Positions 21,763-32,281 of a stretch of 64,000 bases of DNA are shown piece by piece. The stretch comes from Cheiracanthium punctorium (lineage: Eukaryota > Arthropoda > Arachnida > Araneae > Cheiracanthiidae). A model generated the notes under the pieces. The model was not told where the DNA came from, did not search any database, and saw only the letters and a list, made by a program, of their open reading frames with translations. Made by a program: the position numbers and the translations under genes. Positions within the stretch are counted from its first letter, which is position 1, and each line of letters begins with the position of its first letter. The DNA lies in the NCBI GenBank assembly GCA_038373885.1, contig JAWZYV010012355.1, positions 62,001 to 126,000 of the forward strand. Direction: 5' to 3'.

Positions 21763-24347
21763 AACGGTGTAGATGTTATTAGGCTTTTGAGGCTTAACTT
21801 TGTAACCTTTTTGCAGGAATAGCGGGGAAAACTTAATCTTGGAAGTCAGGGAGCAGCGTAACTGTATAGTAGGATGATATGCTTTAAAGAATAACTTCCC
21901 ATAGAGCGCAATATATTGAGAACATTTTGAGTGCCCCTGTAGAAAAACTATAAATGCTACATAGACCATTTTCAATAGGGTACATGGTACAGTAGATAAG
22001 AATAAGATATATAAATTTCGTAGAAATCGATGAATATTTATGGGAGCACGGTAGGACAGACAAGCCGAAATCATAAACACTTTAAAAATGAGAGTATTCA
22101 AGACTTTTTGTCACCACTGTAATTTTATTATTTTATTAACTCAAGCAATTAGTAAAAACAATAAAATAAATAAAATAGCCAAAAATATACTTTCTCAACG
22201 CTTAAAGGATCTCTGACGGGGGGGAGGAGGAAAAGGAAACAATTGAAAATACATAGCCACTCCCCCCCCCACCACCACCACCCGGTCGAATCGTCTGGCA
22301 GCGGGTCTACTCTGAAAACAATTTCGCATATTTTGCCATTTACCAAAACACTTAGGAAATTAAATAAATGAATATTACTTCAAAAATTTGAACCCGCTTG
22401 ACCCCGAGTATGTCTGATCTGTCTAGACAGCCTCTTTTTAAAACCAAACCATCGAAAACACACTTTATGAAAAGGCAGTAAAAATTAGTGATTGTCTCAC
22501 TGTAAAAGATCGATAACATGCCACGTGGCCAAACATTCCCGCCTCCTTGTTTCACAAATCATATGCGCTAAACATGTATATCGATAGTGGGTTACTGCAC
22601 GTGAGTCAGTTGGTCGATAAATTACGAGAAATATTTCATGGAAGACTGAAATAGGAAGTTTACCGATTTCATTTTTCAACAGAAAAATGTTAAAAGTATG
22701 TCACTTTCTAAGAAGCAAAACATAAACCGAAGGAATATAAAATTAATTTCTTAGTATTATATTTTAGCAACTCTATTCAATTTCGTGTTTTTACTAACTG
22801 ATAACACTAACCGACAAACTTTACCTTTTTTGTCTGTTAAATTAGTTAGAATGGTTGCTTGTTACGAAATATTTTGCTTTGAATCAGAATACTTTCATGC
22901 TGTACATTTTTCAGAATTCGTTTGCAATATGTATTGTTAGGATTCTTAAAAATATTTAATTTAATCTTTTAAATTGAGTCGACTTAAAGGGAAGAATATT
23001 TCTGAATTTCATCTAAATGGTTTTGTCTAATGTTTTTTTTAAAACCCAACTATAATTTCAACAAGGTTGGGAAAAAGAAAAAGAGATTTAGCAGAATTAC
23101 ATAACTCAACAAATTAAATAAAAAAGTTTTAACAATTATGTGTGTGTGTATGGGGCAGCGTAATACCACAATTTCAGATCTACAGAAAACTTAATCCTTT
23201 CTTCTCTTTTTGTCCTTTTTTAATTATTTTTCAAATATTGTATGCTTTCTTCCCTCTTGGAAGTTTGACGTGAAAATAAGGTCTCGAACTTAATGTAAGA
23301 CAATTATCATACTTAAATCTCTTACATAATGGGACTTGTATCTTCCATTAAAAACCAATAACTGAATTCTTAAGCCAAAATAGATAGGGAACAAGATATA
23401 CATAAGACACCAAAAGAGAAAAGAAAACCGTAAAGCAACAAGAATAGAATTACTCTTTTGAGCCCAAAGCAGACGATCTCGTTAACCTTAATCATCTCAA
23501 CTCTGTGACTTCATTTCTGGCTCTATGTCCTGAACCACACCGGAACGAATAAAAATAAAATCAGAACCAACGAACCACAGAATTGTTTGAATGAGAATAA
23601 ATCTTGATGACCAAATATGTACACATTCGAGATGAAAAATAAATAAATAAAAACATATTTATCGAGTGCGCTTGGGTCAGGTCGAACTTAGAGAATACAG
23701 CGAGTGGTTAAACTAAGCTGAACGAGAACACAGTAAACTGTCAGTTATTCCAGACTGGTAATAATAAAAAATAAAGAAATTTCAAACTGTGCTGGGATAG
23801 TTTATAATGCTCTTAATTTCCTTTTTCTTATTTATTTATATTTTACTTACATTGCATTTATTTAATTCGATTTCATTGAGACCATCAATAATTAAAAGCA
23901 TTTGTAATTAGTACACTTATAACCTTTTCTCTTTAAATTTGCGTATAAAAAACAAGAGGAGGAAATTATGTTTAGTTACTTCCTCTGTAAAAAAAGTTTT
24001 TTTATTATTCATGTTTCAGATATTACGAGAATATCAATAAAATGTTTCACCGTTATTATTCATACTCAGACGATGATAGAGTTAAGAAGAGCTTATCTCC
24101 ATATCAGTATACATTATGCAAGGATAGGTATCATATAATAGTAAAAAAAACAAAACGTCCTAAAAATTTCGACACCAGAGTACTCTTTCTCTGCTGGGAG
24201 GGCTAACGCAATATGTGCATATACGGCTGTGAGGCCACGATAAAAATATTTCCGTCTTCAATAAAATTTTATGTAAAAGTTTTCTCATTGTTAGTTGTTA
24301 ACCATACCAAAGCAGGAATATCATCATAATCTCTAAATTATGAAACA
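21763..24347. other. AT-rich stretch without recognised genes
   Basis: G/C-run patches at 22216-22283 (GGGGGGGAGG...CACCACCACCACC) look like MITE debris without paired ends. Nothing else recognised. Confidence 0.6.
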
Positions 24348-24355
24348 ATGGCCAA

Positions 24356-24529
24356 CAGTGGCGTAGCCAGAAATTTTTCATAGGGGGTAGGGTTACGGCA
24401 ACTGCAACTCACATTTGTGTATACGTGTGTGTGATAAGGAAGCGAATTATATACGTTTGTATGGCAAAAAATTCCTCATGGGGAGTTGTGACCCCCATGA
24501 GGAGTCCCCCCCCCTTGGCTACGCCACTG
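24356..24529 (+). mobile_element. hAT MITE, GGGGCGTAGCCA family, copy 2
   Basis: CAGTGGCGTAGCCAGAAATT at the left and GGCTACGCCACTG at the right, with exact TSD ATGGCCAA (24348-24355 and 24530-24537). The interior is shared with the copies at 11397 and 53985 (TTGTATGGCAAAAAATTCCT), in the opposite orientation. Confidence 0.94.
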
Positions 24530-24537
24530 ATGGCCAA

Positions 24538-26275
24538 TAAAATGCAATGTGAAAAATCAGATTGACTTTCAAATTTACGTTTTTATAAAGAATTTCCATA
24601 CTTTGCAGATTTTGTATGCATTATTTAGAGTTATTTATTTTAAACAAAACTATTTACTTAATTTTTATATGTTAAATTATGTTTTACAATTATTTTTTTC
24701 CCCGTTTATTATGTGTGTAAAACTATGCCCAACTATAAAATCACCTTGATTCGATAAACGGTCTCCGTCGTTTGACCGGCATTCTAGAATGTTTAAGAAC
24801 AAAAGGTTCGAAACTCCTGTCCTAGAGCCAGGGGCGTAACCGGGGTGAGGGTGGTGGTGGGGTGGGGTGGGTTCATATTTGTGGTATATCCCCATTCTCT
24901 AAATTTTCGGATTAGTTATCGTAAGCTCTAAGTCGAACAGAAATTTCGTTTATTTACTCCCGATTTATTTCATATCCCCCCCCTCCGAAATATTTTCTTT
25001 GTTAGCCTCTGCCATAAAGCATCAAGGCAGCACAGTAAGGGAGGGGGGGGGAGTACCCCCTCAATTTTGTTTCAAACCGTCTTTTAATTCGGCACTTTTG
25101 TCTCAAAACTTCCGAAATAAGTTGCTACTTAATTTTCGAATTACATCTGATCTACCATAAAATTTCAGTCATGTTACGGTGATGCGTGTTAATATACATA
25201 CCCCAGGAGATACACATAATTTACATATCCTGAGTGAATTAAGCTCTAGATAACTCGAGTGCCGTGCTATCCCCCTACAGAATAAATTAAAGGATTTTTT
25301 TTCCAGAAATGTGCTTACAGTTTAAAAGTTAATGTTGTATATAGAAATTCAAAGGTCTCTCGAGATCTTCAGAGTAAAGTGTATGACTGAAATTTAGTTA
25401 TAGTAATTAATCTTGAATGAAATTTGGGGGAAATAATTAGCTGTTTCAGTTGTACTTATTTAATGTATGATTGTGGTATAAACTACAACAGCTTGGGAAA
25501 AAGATTATCCCTTTCATTATGTAAATCAATTACAGTAGTCGTTTTCTACAAGTGTTGCAGTACTGATGACGATACTTTACGGATTGAATGGTATTTTTTG
25601 TTCAAAGAGACTTGATCACAATAATACCATTGAAAAAATGTTGCACTAAAAGAGGGGTTCTAGCTAATGTTTGTTTAAGAAGTCCACTTGCAATTGTTTA
25701 TATTAAACATAAATGTATTGCTTTTCGGGGGGAAAACTGTATTTTCTAGGTTAATTTCATTTTACTGTACAAAGTTATAAATTGAAATTTTTTTTAATGT
25801 TTACAATAGTCAAAAAAGAATTTTAATATAGTAACTGTAATAAAAAATAATTAATTTAAAAGATTGCTGCTCTTAAAAGTTGCAATAGAATACTTATTTG
25901 GTCTAACTAAAAATTCGTAATTGAGTTTTGGTCATAGGACTACGCTCCGACTTCTATTCGGTCTGTTATATTCTGGAACAGAACTGACCAACATTGAGCG
26001 TCCTAGAGATTTTTCGGACGTTTATAGGAAAGGAAAGAACCTGTTGTCCTCTCGGAGACGTTTGTTTTTTATTTTTGCTAAATAAATAAAATAATCAATT
26101 TTTTTAAAGCTTTGTATTGAGAGCTTAGTCTATCGATCCTCCATCTAGTTACGTGATTCAGCGAACTTCTTCATTTTCCACCTGCCTACAGAGTGCAGCT
26201 TACCTTTACCTGCGATTTTTTAAAATACTGCTCTATAGGCTTCCCGTCACAACTTGAATCTAACCCAATCTGAAC
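24538..26275. other. AT-rich stretch with MITE debris
   Basis: 24830-25015 may be an eroded hAT MITE (CAGGGGCGTAACCGG ... GTTAGCCTCTG) but has no TSD. A G-run MITE-like scrap is at 25035-25060. No gene recognised. Confidence 0.5.
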
Positions 26276-26538
26276 ACGTGAACATGTATATCGGATTTGT
26301 ATGCTTGGCTCGAAACCCACTTATAAATCCTCGTCAGAGGGACAACACAAGGGGGGGAGGGTGCCCTCCGTGGGGGCTTTCTAAGGGTTCCTAATCCGTA
26401 TGTACGCTAAGTTTTGGAGAAAACCACGGAAAACTCCGAACGGTTAGGTCGACGGATGCGCGACGGGACCCGAACCCGAGACCTTCACATCCCCCCCCCG
26501 TCACCATTTCTATTGACATAACCACTGTATCATTATGA
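26276..26538 (-). mobile_element. tRNA-derived SINE, copy 1
   Basis: On the minus strand the head has CCTCATAATGATACAGTGGT and the pol III box-B-like GGGTTCGGGTCCC. The body then reads TCGACCTAACCGTTCGGAGT, TTTCCGTGGTTTTCTCC and CCCCCACGGAGGGCACCC, and the tail GAGGATTTATAAGTGGGTTT. It matches the copy at 28253-28530 along its length. Ends are approximate because no clear TSD is seen. Confidence 0.82.
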
Positions 26539-26643
26539 GGGCCCATTTGAAGCCTCACCAGCTGGAGAAACTTAAAAATACTGACATCGTCCGCAAACTG
26601 CTAGCGACCACTGAGAGAACTCTAGTGTTCACCTCGTTTTTAA

Positions 26644-26919
26644 CCCATTTATGCCTAGTGTCCCTTTTTTGGGACGGCATTTTCGCTATTAGTCGAAAAC
26701 GCTATTTATTTTTCCTAGCCTTTATTCATGAGTATTGAGTCTCAACTCTACAAAATATTTTAACATGACCAAGTAGGATGCTGATATTTCGATTTTTATG
26801 CATAATGATTTTAAAAGAAATCATCCCTTGTTCAAGAAGTTGACATCAGAAATTTATGTATTATTTCTGTTATCAGTAAAAATCGAAGAAAGTCGCAAAA
26901 ATGTCCAGGCACAAATGGG
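26644..26919 (+). mobile_element. piggyBac-like MITE, left of an inverted pair
   Basis: The element is bounded by TTAA on both sides (26640-26643, 26920-26923). Ends are CCCATTTATGCCTAG and CAGGCACAAATGGG. TTAA targets and CCC-starting TIRs fit the piggyBac superfamily. 276 bp, no coding capacity. Confidence 0.88.
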
Positions 26920-26923
26920 TTAA

Positions 26924-27012
26924 TGGTGGCCGGAAATCGAATCGTGAATCCGCAACTTTTCGGCTACTGGTCCGACGTCTTAACTACCAACTAGACTGTG
27001 CTATTTCATCTT
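26924..27012 (-). other. tRNA-like relic (SINE head or tRNA pseudogene)
   Basis: On the minus strand it reads GCACAGTCTAGTTGG (box-A-like), GACGTCGGACCAGTAGCCGA and GATTCGATTTCCGGCCACC (box-B-like and acceptor-like end). The anticodon stem is poor and extra bases lie before box B, so I call it a relic, not a working tRNA. Confidence 0.5.
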
Positions 27013-27019
27013 ATATTAA

Positions 27020-27296
27020 CCCATTTGTGCCTGGATATTTTTGCGGATTTTCTTCGATTTTTACTGATAACAGAAATAACAGATAAATTTCTGATGTCAA
27101 ATTCTTGAACAAGGGATGATGTCTTTTAAAATCATTATGCATAAAAATCGAAATATCAACATCCTACTTGGTCATGTTAAAATATTTTGTAGAGTTGAGA
27201 CTCAATACTTATGAATAAAGGCTAGGAAAAATAAATAGCGTTTTCGACTAATAGCGAAAATGCCGTCCCAAAAAAGGGACACTAGGCATAAATGGG
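27020..27296 (-). mobile_element. piggyBac-like MITE, right of an inverted pair
   Basis: This is the reverse complement of 26644-26919 with only about nine differences, flanked by TTAA at 27016-27019 and 27297-27300. The pair makes a 276/277-bp inverted repeat with a 100-bp spacer. Confidence 0.88.
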
Positions 27297-27534
27297 TTAA
27301 AGTGATCTATCACAGCATTGCAAAGACACTACTCAGAAGTTCTCGTTGTTTATTTACATTCAGGCTGGTCTTTAAATGCTCCGCTGATTTTTTTTTTTTT
27401 AAAGTCAGTATTAGATTTTTTTTTTCTTTCTTTTTTCTTACCTTCCCACCTCTTTGATTGAAGAAATGCCTCTTTTTAAGAACAATGTATCTTGAGAGAA
27501 ATAATATTTTATTTTGTCGCAGAGTCGCTGTTAT

Positions 27535-27805
27535 CAGTAGCTGATCTAGGGGAGGGGCTAGGGGGCTTCAGCCTCCCCCCCCCAAAAAAAAAGATTGCGA
27601 AAGGGTAACAATCTGCTTGATTATACACTTTAGTTACATTATACATACTAGTTAAAATGATCATATTTTATAGCTTAGCTCCTCCCAAAAGCATGCACAT
27701 TGGTTTAGACAAAAAATTTGATTTATACTACATTTTGTTCGGGTAAAATAAGCTTTTTTAAAGATTTAGCCCCCCCCCCTCCCAAAATTTCTGGATCCGC
27801 CACTG
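27535..27805 (-). mobile_element. hAT MITE, CAGTGGCGGATCCAG family, copy 1
   Basis: Read on the minus strand it starts CAGTGGCGGATCCAGAAATT and ends near CAGTAGCTGATC reversed. TGTTAT flanks both sides with a one-base slip, a worn 8-bp TSD. G/C runs lie next to both ends. Confidence 0.75.
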
Positions 27806-28176
27806 GTGTTATGTCTTAATAGTGAGACACCTTTGCGGATTTGATATTTTTTACTTTTCTTGATTTAAAATGTGGAATTGTTCAATTTATGGTATGAATT
27901 CTAAAATAACAATAGACATGCGTGCCATCAAATAAATTCCCTACTTCTTAGTGACAATTTGATCATGCGTGGGACCTTTTCGATCTCCCTTGAGTTACAC
28001 TCGCCACCTATTCAATATTTACTTTTACGATATATGCATAACAACGTTTGAAAGCACAAGATTTTCTTTTTCTCTCGGGGATAGTTTAATTATCAAATAT
28101 ATTAATTTTACGGTTTTTTAATTACATAGTCTTCTCTTCAAATTTACCTTACTTGCTAATATATACATACAGAGTT

Positions 28177-28737
28177 CAGTGACGGATACAAAAATTTGTT
28201 TTGGGAGGGGCTGATTTTTAAGAAAGTTTGTTCGTCCTAAACAAAATGTGCATGCCTCACCATGACACAGTGGTTATGTCACTGGAAATGATAGACGGGC
28301 GAAATGTGAAGGTCCCGGGTTCGGGTCACATCGCGCGTCCGTCGACCTAACAGTTCGGAGTTTTCCGTGGTTTTCTCCGAAACTTAGCGTAAATGCGGGT
28401 TAGGACCCCTTAGAAAGACCCCCACGGAGGGCACCCCCTCCTTTGTGTTGTCCTTCTTACGAGGATTTATGAGCGGGTTTTGTGCTAAGCACACAAATCT
28501 TCTTCTCTTCACACACTTCATGTTCACAACAACAAAATGTGCAATAAAGCAGTCTATTTTTTTAATTTTTTTTTCGAGGGGCCAATTCATAAAAAAAAAC
28601 CTCATTTGACTTAAACATGGTGTACTGCGAAGCAAAATGCTATTCTTGACCAATGTCTTTTCTTTTTTTCTTATTTCAAGGGAGGGGAGGGGGGGCTGAA
28701 GCTCCTAGCCGCTCTCCTGAATCTTAATTATTGTATT
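28177..28737 (+). mobile_element. hAT MITE, CAGTGGCGGATCCAG family, copy 2, split by a SINE
   Basis: The left end CAGTGACGGATACAAAAATT and following GGGAGGGGCTGATTTTTAA match copy 1. The matching right part (GGGGGGGCTGAAGCTCCTAG) resumes at about 28690 after the SINE at 28253-28530. The right terminus is worn and its position approximate. Confidence 0.68.
28253..28530 (+). mobile_element. tRNA-derived SINE, copy 2, with 13-bp TSD
   Basis: It is flanked by exact 13-bp copies of AACAAAATGTGCA (28240-28252 and 28531-28543). The head contains ACACAGTGGTTATGTCA and box-B-like GGGTTCGGGTCAC. The body is TCGACCTAACAGTTCGGAGT through CCCACGGAGGGCACCCCC, and the tail ends TTCATGTTCACAAC with no poly-A. 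The long TSD indicates LINE-type target-primed insertion. It lies inside a hAT MITE. Confidence 0.9.
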
Positions 28738-30130
28738 TAGCAAGTTTTATGCAAGTTATAGCATAATGAATTACACCATGCATATGTAAATGCATTCAAA
28801 ATACAGTAGCAATTAAATTGCTTAACAATGCATCAGCATCCCGTATCTAAACGATCAAAAAAGTGCGTGGGTTGAACACTTTAGCAAGATAAATGTTCCA
28901 AATGAGAATATAAAGGGTTTTTTTTACCACTTCACATCTTTAAAAAAGAAATAAGGCATTTCTCAACAGAAGTGTGACCACTCAAGATATCTCCGTTCAA
29001 AAGAGTGTTTACTCCGTAAAATGCCGCTTTAGAGGTAGAAGCTAAGTCTTCGTAAATATTTAACTTTCAGACTTCTGTTCAGTTAACTAATATTTTCAGA
29101 GTAATCAGCAGTGAATATTTTCAGCAAGAATTACCAATGATACTCTTACAAAACAAGTCACTTGTCAAGTATTATAGAGAGGAAAGGTATCAAGAAATTC
29201 TAGTTTCGCTTTTATCGCTTCTAATTCCATATAGTAAATTAATATCAGATGAAAAATTCATTACACATGGACAATGATATTGTATCGTAATGAAAGTTTC
29301 TAAATCTGTTTTAACTGAATGTGCTAAGGAAAAAACACTCAAAATACTGGTGTTAAACAATAAAGTAAATAAAAAACTTTGTAACAAACACACATAAGAT
29401 GTTATAGGTAAGAGGATACGCACGTTTCAACCAAAAATTGTTTTGGCCTTCTTCAGGCCCCGTTCCATCTCGGAGTCTGATTTCTTGAGCCAATTTGAAG
29501 AAACATACGTTAACTGGGACTTAAAACATTATGAAGAATAATTTCGCGAGGTCCGAGGTCCAATGGCCCTGTATTAACTATCTCTACGTTTGTGCAAATA
29601 AAATAATCACTATACATTAAAAAAAGATCGGTTGCATTTGTGTAATATGTAGCTCAGTGCATTCAGAAATGACATGAAAAAAGATTTCGACAGCAATGCC
29701 TGTCCTGAGCGAATGCTTGAAGTTTCGATCCCGAGCTGTGTGGAAAAAGCACGTTGTTCAGCCTAATGCACACTACGTAGGAGTAGTGAAGAAAACCAAG
29801 CATTTCCTCTTTATCTTTAAAATGCTGTTTTTTGTGTTCATTGCTCTGGGTGTTATCTGCTTCGAAGGAAGCTCCGGTTCTTGAGACATCCCCGATGCCC
29901 GGCCCCTGGGTTCAGGCGAAGTGTTGAGTCAGTAATCCCAGATATATATGATGGGAAGGGATTTGTAAACGAATAGAATGTAATTTTTCTTTGGATGTAG
30001 TCGCCTTCTTTTATCAAAAGTTAACAGAAATGACGCCCAAGTTTTTTTGAGTGCCAAATTTGTACTTCGCAGTTCTCATGTGATCCTACACAGAGGAAAT
30101 AACTTTAACACTTCTATTTTTACTGCGTTG
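28738..30130. other. AT-rich stretch without recognised genes
   Basis: A 62-codon frame at 29696-29884 ends in a hydrophobic stretch (MLFFVFIALGVICF) resembling a signal peptide but stops five codons later. No splice context or homology supports a gene. Confidence 0.55.
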
Positions 30131-30134
30131 TATA

Positions 30135-30534
30135 CAGGGTGGTTCAAAACTATATCCCAGAAATGTTAAGGGTAGTAGGAAATTAGCTTCATAAATCTGT
30201 TAATAATTACTTTGGAATAAGGTGTTGATGTAATAGTGAAAGATCCAGCCATGATTTGTCAAAAACTAATATGTCTTTTACTGAAAGCACTTGACTAAAA
30301 CGGATAGTTTACAAATTCTTCTTCATTTCCATTCATGAAATTCTTTTATAAATGCCCATGTTTAATGAAACTCGATTAAGAAATTATTCGAATACTTCAA
30401 TCATTCTTTCAAGGATATTAATAATAGGTACATAAAGACGACGTTTGCGACTCCACATTTCTTTGTGATTCTTAATTGTTCCGGTTCCCTCTACTACCCT
30501 TTACATTTCTGACATATGGTTTTGAATCACCCTG
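30135..30534. mobile_element. 400-bp mariner-class MITE
   Basis: CAGGGTGGTTCAAAACTATA and the opposite end CAGGGTGATTCAAAACCATA form TIRs that continue for about 46 bp (to GGGTAGTAG). Both flanks are TATA, containing the TA target. No coding capacity. Confidence 0.9.
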
Positions 30535-30614
30535 TATAATTTGGAATTGATATTTTAGGAATAAAGCAAAATACCACTATATCTCTTATTAATCAAATTA
30601 AAAAATTTTTACTT

Positions 30615-30724
30615 AAAATGGTTGGAACTAATGAAAATCTTTTGAAAATAATCATTTCTGAAGTACATGATTTATTTCAGAAATGAGCGTTTTCAAAAGA
30701 TTTTCACTAACTCAAACCATTTTG
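30615..30724. repeat. 110-bp imperfect hairpin
   Basis: AAAATGGTTGGAACTAATGA followed by AAATCTTTTGAAAAT and CATTTCTGAA (30615-30664) is mirrored at 30676-30724 with few mismatches. Possibly a minimal MITE. No TSD recognised. Confidence 0.8.
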
Positions 30725-31697
30725 TATAAGATGAATGGCGCAGATTTATTATCAGTTATTACATCTATAACCACATTTATAATTCCAACGATTTATATCA
30801 TGTTCTTTTGAGGTAATAATACAACTTTCATAATTTATCATGTACAGTGTGACTCCGCCAAACTAAAAAATGTCAATATATTCATTATGAGGAAACTTTT
30901 AAAAATATTTGTCATTTAAAACAGTCGTTTGTAAAAAGAAATATCTCTTGAAATTATAATTTGCCTAACTTTTTATATTTTTTACTTGTAAATAGGTTAA
31001 GCAGTATTGAAATTAGACATTTAAAGTTATTTATTTCGATTTTGGGCGTTCATCGTTCCTGAAAGTTAGGGAAAAGCATTGGACGTGACTGAAACAGCAG
31101 AACAAAGCAAGTAGTTCTTCCCACCGGGTTAACCGAAATAAAAATTACATATAATTAATTTTATAGATCAACAAATAATTACTCAATTGTTTTGGAAAGA
31201 TGTACAACAAAGCTATTATTATTATTATTATTTATATAATTTTATAACTGTAAAATATCAGTCGATTGAAATCTAATCGAAAATCTGTTGTAAATCTGCA
31301 AATTAACTTCAGGTATCTGTAACAGTGAAATTTGTTTAATATAGAAATATAACTATAAGCCATACAATCAAAGTTTTATTAAGATTTGGATCGTTTATGA
31401 AGTATAAAATATTTTTTATCATAAAAGAATCGATGTTCAAACTTTTAAGTTGTATTTCATCACACCTATATGCATTTTTCACCTTTGCATGGATAACGTA
31501 TGTTTTACTTTCAACCAAACCTTTTATTTCTATTTTATTATAATTGAAAGCTTTAATTTTCGAAAGTTGATAAATTGTAAAGAAATATTAAGTATGACAT
31601 AGGCCTCTAGCTTCCTACCCTCTTTTTATATTTTTTTTTTATTTAAGGCCTTTTTTAATAAACTATCCAAATAGGTAATCATTTATATCGGTATTCA
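30725..31697. other. AT-rich stretch without recognised features
   Basis: Only a short ATT run near 31216-31231 stands out. Confidence 0.6.
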
Positions 31698-31699
31698 TA

Positions 31700-32279
31700 T
31701 AAAGGGTTTTCCATTAAGAGTGATACAATTTAAAAAAAAAAAAAACACTACAAGTTATTCAGTGAGACAGCTTTTTTTTTTTTTTTTTTTTTTAAAAAAA
31801 GCTTACATTATGCCATTAAGTACGGAAAATAATATTGTTCATGTGAGCACCACGACTTCTCTGTACATACCGCATACTGTCAAACCAATTTTCCATCACT
31901 TTATTCACATAAATTTGGTGTTATTTCACGAATAACATATTCAATGTTGTTTTTTAATTGCTCAATTGTTATTTGATTATCAGCATAAACTTGTGACTTA
32001 ACATATCCCCAAAGGAAGAAATCCCAAGGTGTTAAATCACAAGAACTGAATTATGTTGTCCCTGAATTCTTCTCAAATTTCTCTCAATATTCACATATGA
32101 ACACTGATTTTGATAAAACAATTTAATAATTTCGAAACGTTGTTCAAGCGTGTATCTTACCATGATTAAATGGCGTAGCATACTAAACGCAAATGACACA
32201 AGAAATGTCAAAAATGAATACGCAGTGTTGCCATTCTAAGCCTTTAGAACTGTATCATCCCTATTGGAAAACCCTTTTA
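31700..32279 (-). mobile_element. Internally deleted mariner-class element
   Basis: The ends TAAAGGGTTTTCCATTAAGA and (right, reversed) TAAAAGGGTTTTCCAATAGG are inverted, continuing to GATACA. Each is flanked by TA (31698-31699, 32280-32281). The 580-bp body retains both ends of a transposase gene. Confidence 0.88.
31816..32163 (-). pseudogene. Transposase deletion derivative: N-terminal helix-turn-helix joined to C-terminus
   Basis: From ATG at 32163 it reads MVRYTLEQRFEIIKLFYQNQ and on to NLRRI, the start of a helix-turn-helix DNA-binding domain (DUF4817-like, seen in mariner-type transposases). It stops in a different frame after about 43 codons. It resumes with DLTPWDFFLWGYVKSQVYAD, the block carrying the third catalytic aspartate, then QLKNNIEYVIREI, and after a one-base shift the C-terminal KVMENWFDSM...RSRGAH, with stop at 31816. 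The middle, about 200 residues with the first two catalytic aspartates, is missing. Compared with a ~340-residue family member, it is an Ds-like deletion product that could only be moved in trans. Confidence 0.85.
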
Positions 32280-32281
32280 TA

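Noticed and set aside
21529..22101. 190-codon minus-strand frame, the longest in the window
   Set aside because: It overlaps the GCGAGACGAGACAG array, which lacks stops in several frames and yields low-complexity R/S/E repeats. It is a repeat artefact.
24830..25015. Additional hAT MITE (CAGGGGCGTAACCGG ... GTTAGCCTCTG)
   Set aside because: Ends pair only loosely and the flanks show no duplication. Left as debris.
26924..27012. Functional tRNA gene
   Set aside because: Box-like motifs are present, but the anticodon stem does not pair properly and extra bases precede box B. Kept only as a tRNA-like relic.
29696..29884. Signal-peptide-like end of a 62-codon frame
   Set aside because: The hydrophobic run MLFFVFIALGVICF is followed by a stop within seven codons, and no donor splice site or partner exon is convincing. 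A chance hydrophobic run is likelier than a secreted peptide gene.
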